The notes: generated from the sequence alone by a model not told the origin. Shown: positions 48,359-58,302, numbered from the stretch's first letter. The stretch is 63,531 bases of DNA from an uncultured Pelagibacteraceae bacterium (GCA_902565935.1 CACFGT010000006.1:1-63531); one strand, 5' to 3'. Made by a program: numbers and translations.

Positions 48359-49819
48359 ATGAATTCTATTGTAATTGGCTCTGGTTTTGGTGGTATAGCT
48401 GCTGCTCTACGTCTTAAAGCTAAGGGTCACAATGTTACATTAATTGAAAAACACAAAGACCTAGGTGGTAGAGCAAGAGTTTTTAAAAAGAATGGGTTCA
48501 TTTATGATGGTGGTCCAACTGTAATTACAGCTCCATACTTAATTAATGAATTGTTTGAATTATTTCAAAAAAATCCAAATGATTACATTAAATTAACACC
48601 TCTTAAAGTTTGGTATCAATTCATTTTTGAGGATAAATCAAAATTCAATTACTCTGGCGACGAAAATGAAATGAAAAGACAAATTGAGCTTATTAATAAA
48701 GATGATGCTCAAGGATATGAAAAACTTGTTAACTTCACTAAAAAAATTTTTGATAAAGGTTTTACAGAACTAGCTGATGTGCCCTTTGACAAGCCATCAG
48801 TGATGATGAAACAATTGCCCTCATTACTCAAACTTAAAAGCTATAAGTCAGTATATTCACTGGTATCATCATATATTAAAAATGAAAAATTAAGAAGAAT
48901 GTTGAGCATGCATCCTCTTTTAGTTGGTGGAAATCCATTTACCACAACTTCCATATATGGATTGATTTTATACTTAGAAAAAAAATGGGGTATTCACTAT
49001 TCTATGGGTGGAACAGGAAATATCATTAGTGGTTTTGAAAAATTAATGAATGAGGAAGGTATCGAGGTAATAAAAGGATCTGAGGTAACTCAAATACTTT
49101 CAGATCAAAATAAGATTACTGGAGTTCAATTAGACAATTCAAAAAAAATAAGCGCTAACAAAGTTGTTTGTAACGCAGATCCACCTGGTGTTTATGAAAA
49201 AATGTTAAATGGCCAAAGTAATAATTCTTTTATGTTTAAATGGAAAAAAAATAGAATGGAATATTCAATGGGTTTATTTGTTTATTATTTCGGAACTAAA
49301 AAAATCTACGATAATATTGAGCATCACACCATTAAATTTGGCAATAAATATAAAGAACACCTTGATGACATTTTTAATAATAAAAAATTAAATAACGATA
49401 TTAGTTATTATCTACATAGACCCACTGCCACTGATAAATCCATGGCACCAGATGGACATGATTGTTTCTATGTTCTAGTTCCTGTTCCCAATAACCAATC
49501 AAAAATTGATTGGTCGTTAGAAGGTGAAAACATAAAAAATTTAGTGGTAGAAAAAATGGAGAGGGATTTAATGCCAAACTTAAAAGAAAATATTGTCGAA
49601 GATTTTTATTTAACACCAGACTATTTTGAAAAGGATCTCAATACAAAATATGGTTCTGGTTTTTCTATACAACCAAAATTCTCACAATCTGCTTACTTTA
49701 GATTTCACAACAAATCTGAAATTTATAACAATTTATATTTTGTTGGTGCAGGAACTCATCCTGGAGCAGGTGTGCCTGGAGTTCTTTCCTCAGCAAAGGT
49801 TTTAGATAAAATTTTATAA
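48359..49819 (+). CDS. crtI: Phytoene desaturase
   Basis: CrtI converts phytoene to lycopene using FAD. The 486-residue protein has the dinucleotide-binding IGSGFGGIAAALRLKAKGHNV, GGRARVFKKNGFIYDGGPTVI, and the C-terminal carotenoid-oxidoreductase signature YFVGAGTHPGAGVPGVLSSAK. It starts the crtI-crtB-crtY-blh series; its TAA shares a base with the crtB ATG. No crtE (GGPP synthase) precedes it here, so GGPP must come from a gene elsewhere. Confidence 0.97.
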   Translation: MNSIVIGSGFGGIAAALRLKAKGHNVTLIEKHKDLGGRARVFKKNGFIYDGGPTVITAPYLINELFELFQKNPNDYIKLTPLKVWYQFIFEDKSKFNYSGDENEMKRQIELINKDDAQGYEKLVNFTKKIFDKGFTELADVPFDKPSVMMKQLPSLLKLKSYKSVYSLVSSYIKNEKLRRMLSMHPLLVGGNPFTTTSIYGLILYLEKKWGIHYSMGGTGNIISGFEKLMNEEGIEVIKGSEVTQILSDQNKITGVQLDNSKKISANKVVCNADPPGVYEKMLNGQSNNSFMFKWKKNRMEYSMGLFVYYFGTKKIYDNIEHHTIKFGNKYKEHLDDIFNNKKLNNDISYYLHRPTATDKSMAPDGHDCFYVLVPVPNNQSKIDWSLEGENIKNLVVEKMERDLMPNLKENIVEDFYLTPDYFEKDLNTKYGSGFSIQPKFSQSAYFRFHNKSEIYNNLYFVGAGTHPGAGVPGVLSSAKVLDKIL

Positions 49820-50670
49820 TGTCATCTAAAAATTATTTATCTATTTACGCAAAATCATTTAATTGGGCTGGTTTTTTCTTGCCAAAAAAAACATATAAAA
49901 ATTGTTCTTATTTATACGATTTTTGCAGAGTTATAGATAATATTGCAGATGACGATAATGAAATAGAAATAAAAAAAATAAAATTCCATAACTTTGTAAA
50001 TGATTTTAAACAAAAAAATTTTGAGGATCCTATTATTCAAAATATGTGGAATATCATAAATGAATTCAATATTTCTCTGGAAATAATTTATGATTTATTT
50101 GATGGGATAGAGTCAGACATAAAACAAAATGTAAAAATAGATACTCGAAAAGATCTTTTAATCTATTGTTATAGAGTAGCTGGAACAGTCGGACTAATGA
50201 TGGCGAAAATTTTAAAAGTGAGCAAAAAACAATCTCTTAAATCTGCAATCGATCTAGGTATAGCAATGCAACTCACTAATATATCTAGAGATGTAATTGA
50301 GGACTCAAAAAAAAATAGATCTTATATAGATAGAAATTTTGAGGAAATTAATTCAACTATTCGACTTGCAGATACATTTTATAAAAATTCATTTTACTCA
50401 ATAAGAGAAATTCCACTTAGCTTTAGATTTAGTATTTTAGTTGCTAGAAGAATATACAGAAAAATTGGATATAAAATTTTAAAAAAGAAAACCTTTGAAA
50501 ATTATAGTAAATCTGGGAAAATTTACGTTTCAAACTTTGAAAAAGTTTTGGAGACGATTTTATCAATTTATGATCTAATTATACTTTCTTTACTAAATAA
50601 AAATGATGATCAAATCGAACATGATCATTTATTGATTAATAAAGAAATTAATCTTGATGAAAGAATTTAA
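49819..50670 (+). CDS. crtB: Phytoene synthase
   Basis: CrtB condenses two GGPP molecules to phytoene. The 283-residue protein has the squalene/phytoene synthase features: a first Asp-rich motif in YDFCRVIDNIADDDNE, YCYRVAGTVGLMMAKIL and a second Asp motif in AMQLTNISRDVIEDSKKNRSY minus its end. It is tightly packed between crtI (1 bp overlap) and crtY (14 bp overlap). Confidence 0.95.
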   Translation: MSSKNYLSIYAKSFNWAGFFLPKKTYKNCSYLYDFCRVIDNIADDDNEIEIKKIKFHNFVNDFKQKNFEDPIIQNMWNIINEFNISLEIIYDLFDGIESDIKQNVKIDTRKDLLIYCYRVAGTVGLMMAKILKVSKKQSLKSAIDLGIAMQLTNISRDVIEDSKKNRSYIDRNFEEINSTIRLADTFYKNSFYSIREIPLSFRFSILVARRIYRKIGYKILKKKTFENYSKSGKIYVSNFEKVLETILSIYDLIILSLLNKNDDQIEHDHLLINKEINLDERI

Positions 50671-51724
50671 TTACATAATTATTGGAGGTGGTTGTGCTGG
50701 TTTATCTCTAGCTTATGAATTAGAGATCCATAATAAATTAGAAAATAAAACTTTGGCAATTGTCGAACCTCGAGATGAATACAAAAGAGACAAGACCTGG
50801 TCTTTTTGGAAGGTATCTGAACATAATTTTGATGATTGTGTAATAAAAAATTGGAAAAATTTTTCAGTTAATGCACCTAATAAAACTAATTTTCTTGAAT
50901 GTGAAAATTATCCCTATCAAAGCATCGATAGTGGTTTGTTTTATGAAAAAATAAATAATTCATTAAAGAAAAATAAAAATATCTTCTTCTTAAAAGAACT
51001 TAAAGATATCAACATCAAAAATTCATTTATATTTAATAGTGTTCCTTCTATCAAAAAAGACTTTAGAAATTTATGGCAACACTTTTGTGGGGTTGAAATA
51101 GAGACAGAAAATAACTATTTCGATGAAAATATTTTTAATCTCATGGATTTTGATTGCGATCAAAGAGAAAGCGTTCATTTTTTTTACACACTTCCCTTTT
51201 CAAAAAATAAGGCATTAATTGAAAGTACCTGGCTTTCAAAAATGAATGATGAATCTCAAAAAGATTATGATCAACAAATCAAAGAATATATCGAAAAGAA
51301 ATTAAATTTAAAAAATTACAAAATTACATATAAAGAAATAGGTGCAATTCCACTTTTTTATCCATCATTTAAAAATGAAAAGAATAAAATTAATATTGGT
51401 ACTGCAGGAGGCATGACAAGATTAAGTACAGGATATACTTTTTTAAATATACAAGAACATAGTAAATTTATTAGAAAAAATATTGAAAATATTCATCATA
51501 CTAAAAAGTTTGAAATAAATAAAAAATATCAATTTTTGGATGAAGTATTTTTACGTGTTCTTGAAAAACATCCAAAAAAAATGTCGGAAATTTTTTTTAA
51601 AATGTTTCAAAGTTCGCCTAAAACAATTATCAAATTTCTTTCCAATAAGAGTAATTTTCTTGAAGATTTGACTATAATTTTAAAAATGCCAAAATGGATT
51701 TTTATTAAAGCTTTGTTTTATTAA
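50657..51724 (+). CDS. crtY: Lycopene beta-cyclase
   Basis: CrtY closes both ends of lycopene to give beta-carotene. The 355-residue protein has the N-terminal IIIGGGCAGLSLAYEL, the typical RDKTWSFWKVSEHNFD with WSFW, the internal ESTWLSKMN and a late GTAGGMTRLSTGYTF, all of the bacterial CrtY type. The start may be ATG 50657 or TTG 50654, one codon earlier. Confidence 0.93.
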   Translation: MKEFNYIIIGGGCAGLSLAYELEIHNKLENKTLAIVEPRDEYKRDKTWSFWKVSEHNFDDCVIKNWKNFSVNAPNKTNFLECENYPYQSIDSGLFYEKINNSLKKNKNIFFLKELKDINIKNSFIFNSVPSIKKDFRNLWQHFCGVEIETENNYFDENIFNLMDFDCDQRESVHFFYTLPFSKNKALIESTWLSKMNDESQKDYDQQIKEYIEKKLNLKNYKITYKEIGAIPLFYPSFKNEKNKINIGTAGGMTRLSTGYTFLNIQEHSKFIRKNIENIHHTKKFEINKKYQFLDEVFLRVLEKHPKKMSEIFFKMFQSSPKTIIKFLSNKSNFLEDLTIILKMPKWIFIKALFY

Positions 51725-51736
51725 ACCTAAATAAAT

Positions 51737-52675
51737 ATGAATCTAAAAAAAATAAATCTTAATCATTCTTTTATTTTTTTTTTATTTTGTAACATTTTTT
51801 CTTTAATACTATTTAAATTTGATAACTTTATATTGTCACCATTATTTTGTTTATTTTTGATTTTAATTATTGGTGTATCACATGGTTCTTTGGATCATGT
51901 CAAAGGTGAGAAGCTTTTAAAAATTTTTAAAATTAAAAATATATTTCTATTTTATATTTCATATATCTTAATAGCTATAATGGTTGTGACACTTTGGGTT
52001 TTAATACCATCTATCTTGTTGATAATATTTCTACTGGTTGCCTCATATCATTTTGGCAAAGAGGATACACAATTTTTACATAATGATAACTCACACTTTA
52101 TTGGGATACTCTATTTCCTAAAAGGATCTCTTGTTATTTTGGCACCATTGTATTTTCATTTTGATGAAACTATAGCAATATTTAAATTATTATTAATTGA
52201 TAATGAAAATTTTTATTCAAATTTAAGTTTTATTGAGAATAATAGATTAATAGATTTAGGGATAATCTTAAGTTCTATTTCAAGTATTATTTTGTTTATT
52301 AAAAAATTTAATTTAAAGAATTTTTCTATTTTTTTTGATTATTTCTCTATATTAATTTTAAATTACTATCTCTCTCCTTTAGTAGCATTTACAGCTTATT
52401 TTTGTTTTTTACATTCTGTAAGACATAGCATCACATTAATTTACGAATTAGATAACGTTAATATTAAAAACGGTTTATTGATTTTTATTAAAAAAGCTAT
52501 GCCACTTACGATATTAACTGCTATTATTTGTTTAGTTGGTATATATTTGCTCAATTTTAAATATGATTTTGATAACTCAATTATTAAAGTCATCTTTATA
52601 GGTTTGGCGTCTTTAACATTTCCACATATATTACTTGAGTATCTTTTAGATAAAAATGAAAAACAAAGAACTTAA
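51737..52675 (+). CDS. blh: Beta-carotene 15,15'-dioxygenase, Brp/Blh family
   Basis: Blh cleaves beta-carotene into two retinal molecules, the chromophore of proteorhodopsin. The 312-residue protein is highly hydrophobic with several membrane helices. It carries the family's iron-binding histidine motifs GVSHGSLDHVKG, SYHFGKEDTQF and LHSVRHSITLI. Its presence with crtIBY shows retinal synthesis; no rhodopsin gene is in this window. The last 20 bp overlap the start of ispH, so isoprenoid supply and retinal production share a transcript. Confidence 0.94.
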   Translation: MNLKKINLNHSFIFFLFCNIFSLILFKFDNFILSPLFCLFLILIIGVSHGSLDHVKGEKLLKIFKIKNIFLFYISYILIAIMVVTLWVLIPSILLIIFLLVASYHFGKEDTQFLHNDNSHFIGILYFLKGSLVILAPLYFHFDETIAIFKLLLIDNENFYSNLSFIENNRLIDLGIILSSISSIILFIKKFNLKNFSIFFDYFSILILNYYLSPLVAFTAYFCFLHSVRHSITLIYELDNVNIKNGLLIFIKKAMPLTILTAIICLVGIYLLNFKYDFDNSIIKVIFIGLASLTFPHILLEYLLDKNEKQRT

Positions 52676-53600
52676 AATATTATTGTCTGCTCCAAGGGGA
52701 TTTTGTGCGGGTGTTGAACGAGCAATTGAAATTGTTGAAAAATCAATTCAAAAGTATGGTTCTCCAGTTTACGTTAGACATGAAATAGTACACAATAAAT
52801 TTGTTGTTGATGACCTAAGGAATAAAGGTGCAATATTTGTGGAAGAGCTTGAAGAAATTGAAGACAAAACAAGACCAGTTATTTTTTCTGCACATGGTGT
52901 TCCAAAAAAAATTCCACAAGATGCAAAAAACTATAATATGACTTATGTTGATGCAACTTGTCCGTTGGTTTCTAAAGTTCATAGAGAGGCTGAAAATCTT
53001 CATAAAGCTGGATACCATTTAATCTTAATAGGGCATGAAAATCATCCTGAAGTAATTGGGACAATGGGGCAACTGCCCAAAGGATCTATTGATCTTATCC
53101 AAAATGAGGTCGAAGCAAATAATTATGATCCAAAAAATTTTGAAAAGATAGCCTATGTCACCCAAACAACACTATCAGTAGATGATACAAAAGAAATAAT
53201 ATCAATACTTAAGGAAAAATTTTCAAATATTAGAGAGCCTGCGAATGAAGATATTTGTTACGCGACAACTAATAGACAAATGGCTGTTAAAAACATTGCA
53301 AAAAAGTGTGATATATTTTTTGTTATTGGTAGTCGAAATTCATCTAACTCAGTAAGACTTGTTGAAGTTGCTAAAAAATCGGGGTGTGAAAACTCAATAC
53401 TTATCCACTCACAAAGTGAAATTCCATTCAACTTAATTGAAAATTCAAATATAATCGGAATTTCATCTGGTGCGTCTGCCCCTGAAATACTTGTCGAAAA
53501 TTTCATTAAAGAATTGAAAAATAAATTTACAGTCACTATAGAAGAAGTGGAAATTATAAAAGAAAACGTTGTTTTCCGTGTTCCAAAAAAATTAAATTAA
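52656..53600 (+). CDS. ispH: 4-hydroxy-3-methylbut-2-enyl diphosphate reductase
   Basis: IspH makes IPP and DMAPP, the last step of the MEP pathway, using an Fe-S cluster. The 314-residue protein has its three cluster cysteines in PRGFCAGVERAIEI, YVDATCPLVSKV and EDICYATTNRQ, and the catalytic Glu/His region GHENHPEVIGT. It overlaps blh by 20 bp and abuts thrB. In many Alphaproteobacteria ispH-thrB-rnhA follows surf1; here that block is retained but faces the cox operon. Confidence 0.97.
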   Translation: MKNKELKILLSAPRGFCAGVERAIEIVEKSIQKYGSPVYVRHEIVHNKFVVDDLRNKGAIFVEELEEIEDKTRPVIFSAHGVPKKIPQDAKNYNMTYVDATCPLVSKVHREAENLHKAGYHLILIGHENHPEVIGTMGQLPKGSIDLIQNEVEANNYDPKNFEKIAYVTQTTLSVDDTKEIISILKEKFSNIREPANEDICYATTNRQMAVKNIAKKCDIFFVIGSRNSSNSVRLVEVAKKSGCENSILIHSQSEIPFNLIENSNIIGISSGASAPEILVENFIKELKNKFTVTIEEVEIIKENVVFRVPKKLN

Positions 53601-54566
53601 ATGGCTGTTTATACAAAAATAAATAAGAAAGATATTTCATATATCAATAAAAAATTTAAAAATCAAAAATTTTTGAGTTTTAAAGGTATCAAACAAGGAA
53701 TTGAAAATACTAATTATCTTTTAAGATCAAAAAAAAATAAATTTATACTAACTATTTTTGAAAAAAGAGTTCAAAAAAAGGAAATACCTTTTTTTATGAA
53801 ATTAATGGATCAACTAAATGATCTAGAGATAAGATGTCCAAAACCACTAAAAAATCGTGATGGAAAATATCTATTTAAAATAAAGAATAAGGTCGCCTGT
53901 GTTGTTTCATTTCTTGACGGAAAAGATAAAAGAAATCTTAGTTTGAAGAATTGTTATGATATTGGAAAAACTGTAGCTCAAATGCACTCTTCCTCAAAAA
54001 AAATAAGATTGTTTAGAAAAAACTCAATGAATATAAAAAATTTAAGTCCATTATTAAAAAGTATTAAATTTAAGTCAAAAAAATTCATTAATTTAGAAAA
54101 ATTTCTCAAAAGTAATTTTAGAGAAATTAAAAATAAATGGCCAAAAAAATTGCCGAATGGAATAATACATGGTGATCTTTTTATAGATAATATATTTTTT
54201 AAAAATAATAAGATATCTGGAATTATTGATTTTTATTTTGCCGCAAATGATTATTTTATGTATGAAATAGCGATATGTATCAACGCTCTGTGCTTTGATA
54301 AAAAAAAATCACAATTTAAATTAAATAAAAAAAAGGTTAAAAATTTAATTAGAGGATATGAGGGTATTAAAAAGATCTCTGGAATTGAGAAAAAATCATT
54401 GAATATTTTATGCCGTGCTGCTGCAATGAGATATTTTCTGACAAGACTCTACGACTATACAAATACTCCAAAAACTGCTTTGATAAAAATTAAGGATCCA
54501 AGAGAATATTATCAGAAACTGATAATTCATAATAATTTAAAAAGCTACAAGGAGTATTTACTTTGA
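53601..54566 (+). CDS. thrB: Homoserine kinase (ThrB, APH-like alphaproteobacterial type)
   Basis: This kinase phosphorylates homoserine in threonine synthesis. The 321-residue protein has the aminoglycoside-phosphotransferase fold: GIKQGIENTNYLLRS at the nucleotide-binding end, the catalytic loop IIHGDLFIDNIFF, and the metal-binding IIDFYFAANDYFMYE. thrC lies 0.9 kb downstream on the other strand. It begins directly after the ispH stop and overlaps rnhA by 1 bp. Confidence 0.93.
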   Translation: MAVYTKINKKDISYINKKFKNQKFLSFKGIKQGIENTNYLLRSKKNKFILTIFEKRVQKKEIPFFMKLMDQLNDLEIRCPKPLKNRDGKYLFKIKNKVACVVSFLDGKDKRNLSLKNCYDIGKTVAQMHSSSKKIRLFRKNSMNIKNLSPLLKSIKFKSKKFINLEKFLKSNFREIKNKWPKKLPNGIIHGDLFIDNIFFKNNKISGIIDFYFAANDYFMYEIAICINALCFDKKKSQFKLNKKKVKNLIRGYEGIKKISGIEKKSLNILCRAAAMRYFLTRLYDYTNTPKTALIKIKDPREYYQKLIIHNNLKSYKEYLL

Positions 54567-54988
54567 TGATTAAAATTTATACCGATGGTTCTTGTCTTGG
54601 TAATCCAGGCAAAGGTGGTTGGGCAGCAATAATATTAAATGACGGGAAAAAAACTGAAATCAAAGGAAGTAAAAAAAACTCGACAAATAATCAGATGGAA
54701 TTATTAGCACCTATTAAAGCTCTTAAAGAAATTCCAAAAGGAAGTAAGGTTCAAATTTTTACAGACTCTAAGTACGTAAAGTCTGGGATAACAGAATGGA
54801 TACACAATTGGAAAAAAAATGGATGGAAAACTGCAAATAAAAAAGAGGTTAGTAATAAAGAACTTTGGACAGAATTAGATCTTCTAAATAATGAATTTGA
54901 AATAAGTTGGAATTGGGTAAAAGCACATTCAACAGATAAGTTAAATAATGAGGTAGATTTGCTTGCTAGAGATGCTGCTAACTTATAG
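54566..54988 (+). CDS. rnhA: Ribonuclease HI
   Basis: RNase HI degrades RNA in RNA-DNA hybrids. The 140-residue protein has all catalytic acids: Asp in IYTDGSCLGNPGKGG, Glu in NQMELLAPI, Asp in IFTDSKYV and Asp in NEVDLLARDAA, plus the conserved His in KAHSTDK. A TTG at 54563 one codon earlier is an alternative start; an AAGGAG at 54549-54554 is 8 nt from the TTG and 11 nt from the ATG. The end overlaps the peroxiredoxin gene by 6 bp. Confidence 0.96.
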   Translation: MIKIYTDGSCLGNPGKGGWAAIILNDGKKTEIKGSKKNSTNNQMELLAPIKALKEIPKGSKVQIFTDSKYVKSGITEWIHNWKKNGWKTANKKEVSNKELWTELDLLNNEFEISWNWVKAHSTDKLNNEVDLLARDAANL

Positions 54989-55471
54989 TAAATTATTTAA
55001 TAAATTTTCTGCTGATGTTATACCACATTCTTTAGTTTCTTTTTCGACATGAATATTTACAATTATGAAGTTTTCAATCACCATTAAATAACGATTTGAT
55101 CGAATCCCCATTCCTTTTGCATTCCGATCAACTTCCGCGCCAATTGCTTTCGTGAACATCAAATAAGGATCTGATAACATTTTTATTTTATTTCCGATAT
55201 TATTGACTTCTCCCCAACCATTCATCACATAAGGATCATTTACTGATAAACAAAAAATATTTTCTATTCCTTTTGCTTTAATTTTATCTGCATTTGCTAC
55301 AAAACCCGGTAGATGAAATTTAGAGCAAGTTGATGTAAATGCCCCAGGTAAACCAAACAAAGCAATTTTACCATTGCCAATAGTTTCTCTTAATTTACTT
55401 TTTTGAGGTTCTCCATCAACGAGTTGAAAAATTTCTGTATCTGGAAGTTGATCTTTTATTTTAATTTTCAT
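54983..55471 (-). CDS. Peroxiredoxin, Prx5-type (redoxin family)
   Basis: The 162-residue protein reduces peroxides. The peroxidatic Cys49 lies in LPGAFTSTCSKFHLPGF, the standard Prx5 site. A second Cys in ETKECGITSAENLL near the C-terminus may be the resolving residue or interact with glutathione. Its start overlaps the end of thrC by 4 bp; rnhA converges on it. Confidence 0.93.
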   Translation of the reverse strand: MKIKIKDQLPDTEIFQLVDGEPQKSKLRETIGNGKIALFGLPGAFTSTCSKFHLPGFVANADKIKAKGIENIFCLSVNDPYVMNGWGEVNNIGNKIKMLSDPYLMFTKAIGAEVDRNAKGMGIRSNRYLMVIENFIIVNIHVEKETKECGITSAENLLNNLL

Positions 55472-56841
55472 ATTGAATTAATTACATATTTTTTAATTTT
55501 TTCAATATCATTCGAAAGAAGTTCAAATTTTTCTTTTCTGTCATAAACATATTTAAGACTATTTGGTAAATTTTCAGTTTTTGAAATTGCATCTTCTATT
55601 ACTTTTGGAAATTTACAAGGGTGAGCAGTTGATAATACAACACAATTTTTTTCTAATCCTAATTTTCTCGCAGCACCAATACCTACCGCAGTATGAGGGT
55701 CAACTATTATCTGATGTTCATCATTAATAGTCTTTATCATTTCAACAGTTTCATTTTCATCAAGCATCTCAGATATAAAATTCTTCTTAATTTTATCTAA
55801 ATCGTTATTATCAATTTTATAAGTATTTTTTTTAATTTCAGCCATTACATCTTTTGTAACTTCTGAGTTACAATCTTTGACGTCGTATAAAAGCCTTTCG
55901 AAATTACTCGCTATTTGTATATCCATACTTGGAGTATTTGTTTCCTCAACTTTCTTTTGAGTATAGTCGCCACCCGATATTGCTCTGTGCAATATATCAT
56001 TTTTATTTGTAGCTACGATTAATTTATCAATCGGAAGACCTAGTTTTTTTGCTAAATAGCCAGCATAAATATCACCAAAGTTTCCTGTTGGAACAGAAAA
56101 GGATAAAGGTTGACCATTTCCAATTTTAAAATATGCATAAAAATAATAGACCGATTGAGCAACAATTCTTGCCCAATTAATTGAGTTTACACCCGACATA
56201 TTAATTTCTTTAGAAAATTTTTCATCATTGAACATTGCTTTTACTAGATTTTGACAATCATCAAAATTACCCTCAACTGCAATGTTAAATATGTTACTCT
56301 CTTCGTGAATTGTCATTAGTCTTCTTTGTACCGGAGAAATTTTATTATTAGGGTGTAATACAAAAACATTTAAATTATCTTTTCCTTTTAAGGCATCTAT
56401 AGCAGCTGCACCAGTGTCGCCTGAAGTTGCAACAATTATATTTATTTTTTTTTGATCACGTCCTAAATGATATTGATAAAAATTACCTATTAATTGCATT
56501 GCGATATCTTTAAAAGCAAGAGTGGGGCCATGAAATAGCTCTAAAACTTTTAAATTCCCCAGATCTGAAATTTTTACAACATCATCACATCTGAAATTTG
56601 AGTATGATTTTGAAATTGAAGAGATTAGGTCATCTTTAGACATGAAATTTCCTATGAATGGATAAATTATTTCAGTCGCTAAATCATTATAACTAAGGTT
56701 TTTAAAATTATCTAATTCCTCTTTTTTAAATGGTTTGATTAATCGTGGCACAAATAGCCCCCCATCATCTGCTAAACCTTTGAGGAAAACATCTTTAAAA
56801 GTAAAGTTTTTCTGATTATTTCTTGTACTAATATAGTTCAT
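55468..56841 (-). CDS. thrC: Threonine synthase
   Basis: ThrC converts O-phosphohomoserine to threonine with PLP. The 457-residue protein begins NYISTRNNQKNFTFKDVFLKG and GLADDGGLFVP, has the PLP lysine in HGPTLAFKDIAMQLIG, the glycine-rich FSVPTGNFGDIYAGYLAKK and a late STAHPCKFPKVIEDAI. thrB faces it across rnhA and the peroxiredoxin gene. It follows surf1 without a gap. Confidence 0.96.
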   Translation of the reverse strand: MNYISTRNNQKNFTFKDVFLKGLADDGGLFVPRLIKPFKKEELDNFKNLSYNDLATEIIYPFIGNFMSKDDLISSISKSYSNFRCDDVVKISDLGNLKVLELFHGPTLAFKDIAMQLIGNFYQYHLGRDQKKINIIVATSGDTGAAAIDALKGKDNLNVFVLHPNNKISPVQRRLMTIHEESNIFNIAVEGNFDDCQNLVKAMFNDEKFSKEINMSGVNSINWARIVAQSVYYFYAYFKIGNGQPLSFSVPTGNFGDIYAGYLAKKLGLPIDKLIVATNKNDILHRAISGGDYTQKKVEETNTPSMDIQIASNFERLLYDVKDCNSEVTKDVMAEIKKNTYKIDNNDLDKIKKNFISEMLDENETVEMIKTINDEHQIIVDPHTAVGIGAARKLGLEKNCVVLSTAHPCKFPKVIEDAISKTENLPNSLKYVYDRKEKFELLSNDIEKIKKYVINSI

Positions 56842-57495
56842 TTAATAATTCTTTTTTCTAAAATATAAATATAGCAAAAGAATTGAAATCGCTAATGAAA
56901 ACCATGTCATTGCGTATTTTTTATGATTATTTGAAATATTAGCAGTAATTTTTTTTGGTCTAGGAAATTGATAATTTCCATCTAAATAAATAATGTATTT
57001 AGAAAATTTTTTACCAGTGAATTTTAAGATATCTTCTCTGTTTAAGCTAAACCAGTAATTTTCTTTGATATCATTATCTGGTTTAAAAATGTTTTTTCTT
57101 CCCTGAGTTTTAAGAGTCCCTATTATATTATTTTGATCAATAATATTTATTTCTGAGGTATCTTTTTTTTCAAATGGTATCCAACCTCGATTAATTAAAT
57201 AATTTTCATTATTAATTAAAATTGGATTAACAACTTCAAATCCTGGAGTGCCAGAATCATTCAAGTTATATAAATATATTTGTTTTTCAAAATCAATAGT
57301 ACCTGACGTTTTAATTTTAAGAAAGTTTTCTTTATTAGATTGAGTAAGTTCAACCGGAGGATTTTTTAATGAATTTTCAATTTCTAAAATAAGATTATTT
57401 TTCCAATTTAATCGAATTATTTGCCAAGTGCCTAATGCAATAAAAACAAATATAAAAAAAATTATAAAAACAGAAAATAAAAACTTATGTTTCAA
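56842..57495 (-). CDS. SURF1-family cytochrome oxidase assembly protein
   Basis: SURF1 helps insert haem a into subunit I. The 217-residue protein has one membrane helix at each end (FLFSVFIIFFIFVFIALGTWQ minus its start; MTWFSLAISILLLYLYF) around a periplasmic domain with LGTWQIIRLNWK, NRGWIPFEKKD and the late DGNYQFPRPK. It lies 9 bp after coxC. Confidence 0.9.
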   Translation of the reverse strand: MKHKFLFSVFIIFFIFVFIALGTWQIIRLNWKNNLILEIENSLKNPPVELTQSNKENFLKIKTSGTIDFEKQIYLYNLNDSGTPGFEVVNPILINNENYLINRGWIPFEKKDTSEINIIDQNNIIGTLKTQGRKNIFKPDNDIKENYWFSLNREDILKFTGKKFSKYIIYLDGNYQFPRPKKITANISNNHKKYAMTWFSLAISILLLYLYFRKKNY

Positions 57496-57504
57496 AGACT
57501 GAAA

Positions 57505-58293
57505 TTAACTTCCCCAAATATATATAGCTGCAAACAAAAATAACCATACAACGTCAACAAAATGCCAATACCAAGCTGCAGCTTCAAAACCAAAATGATG
57601 ATCTTTATTAAAATGACCTAATTTTCCTCGCCATAAGCATACTGCTAAGAATATAGTTCCCACTATTACATGAAATCCATGAAAACCCGTTGCCATATAA
57701 AAAACTGAGCCATAAATATGATCAGAAAATGAGAATGTAGCATGATGATACTCATATGCTTGAAGGGCAGTAAAACAAACTCCCAATATGACTGTTAAAA
57801 CTAGACCCTGAATAAAACTTTTTCTATCATCTTCTAAAAGTGCATGATGTGACCAAGTTACTGTAGTTCCAGATAACAATAAGACTAAAGTATTTATCAA
57901 TGGAATATCCCAAGGATCAAAAGTTTCAATATCTTTTGGTGGCCATACATTACCAACAAATTCGTTGGGGAAAAGACTTATATCAAAGTAAGCCCAAAAC
58001 CATGCTACAAAGAACATTACTTCTGAAGCTATAAACAATGTCATACCATAACGATGATGTATTTGCACAACTGGAGTATGATGACCTTGATGTTCAGCTT
58101 CAATGACTACATCTCTAAACCACATGTAAGCTCCATAAATAAGTAGAGCAAATCCTAAATACATTCCCCATGATACATCTGAGTGCATGTAATAAACTGC
58201 ACCTAATGCCAGAACTAAACATGAAAAAGAAACGTAGATTGGCCAAGGACTTGGGTCTACAAGGTGATAATCATGTTTTTTTTCAGCTGACAT
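57505..58293 (-). CDS. coxC: Cytochrome c oxidase subunit III
   Basis: Subunit III stabilises the oxidase and its proton uptake. The 262-residue seven-helix protein starts KHDYHLVDPSPWPIYVSFS, has the conserved EVMFFVAWFWAYF, GFHGFHVIVGTIFLAVCLW and WYWHFVDVVWLFLFAAIYIWG. It sits 9 bp after ctaG. Confidence 0.97.
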   Translation of the reverse strand: MSAEKKHDYHLVDPSPWPIYVSFSCLVLALGAVYYMHSDVSWGMYLGFALLIYGAYMWFRDVVIEAEHQGHHTPVVQIHHRYGMTLFIASEVMFFVAWFWAYFDISLFPNEFVGNVWPPKDIETFDPWDIPLINTLVLLLSGTTVTWSHHALLEDDRKSFIQGLVLTVILGVCFTALQAYEYHHATFSFSDHIYGSVFYMATGFHGFHVIVGTIFLAVCLWRGKLGHFNKDHHFGFEAAAWYWHFVDVVWLFLFAAIYIWGS

Positions 58294-58302
58294 TTTTTTG
58301 GA

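Noticed and set aside
48320-53600. Proteorhodopsin gene expected beside blh
   Set aside because: No seven-helix rhodopsin with a retinal-binding lysine helix is present in the carotenoid region or elsewhere in the window.
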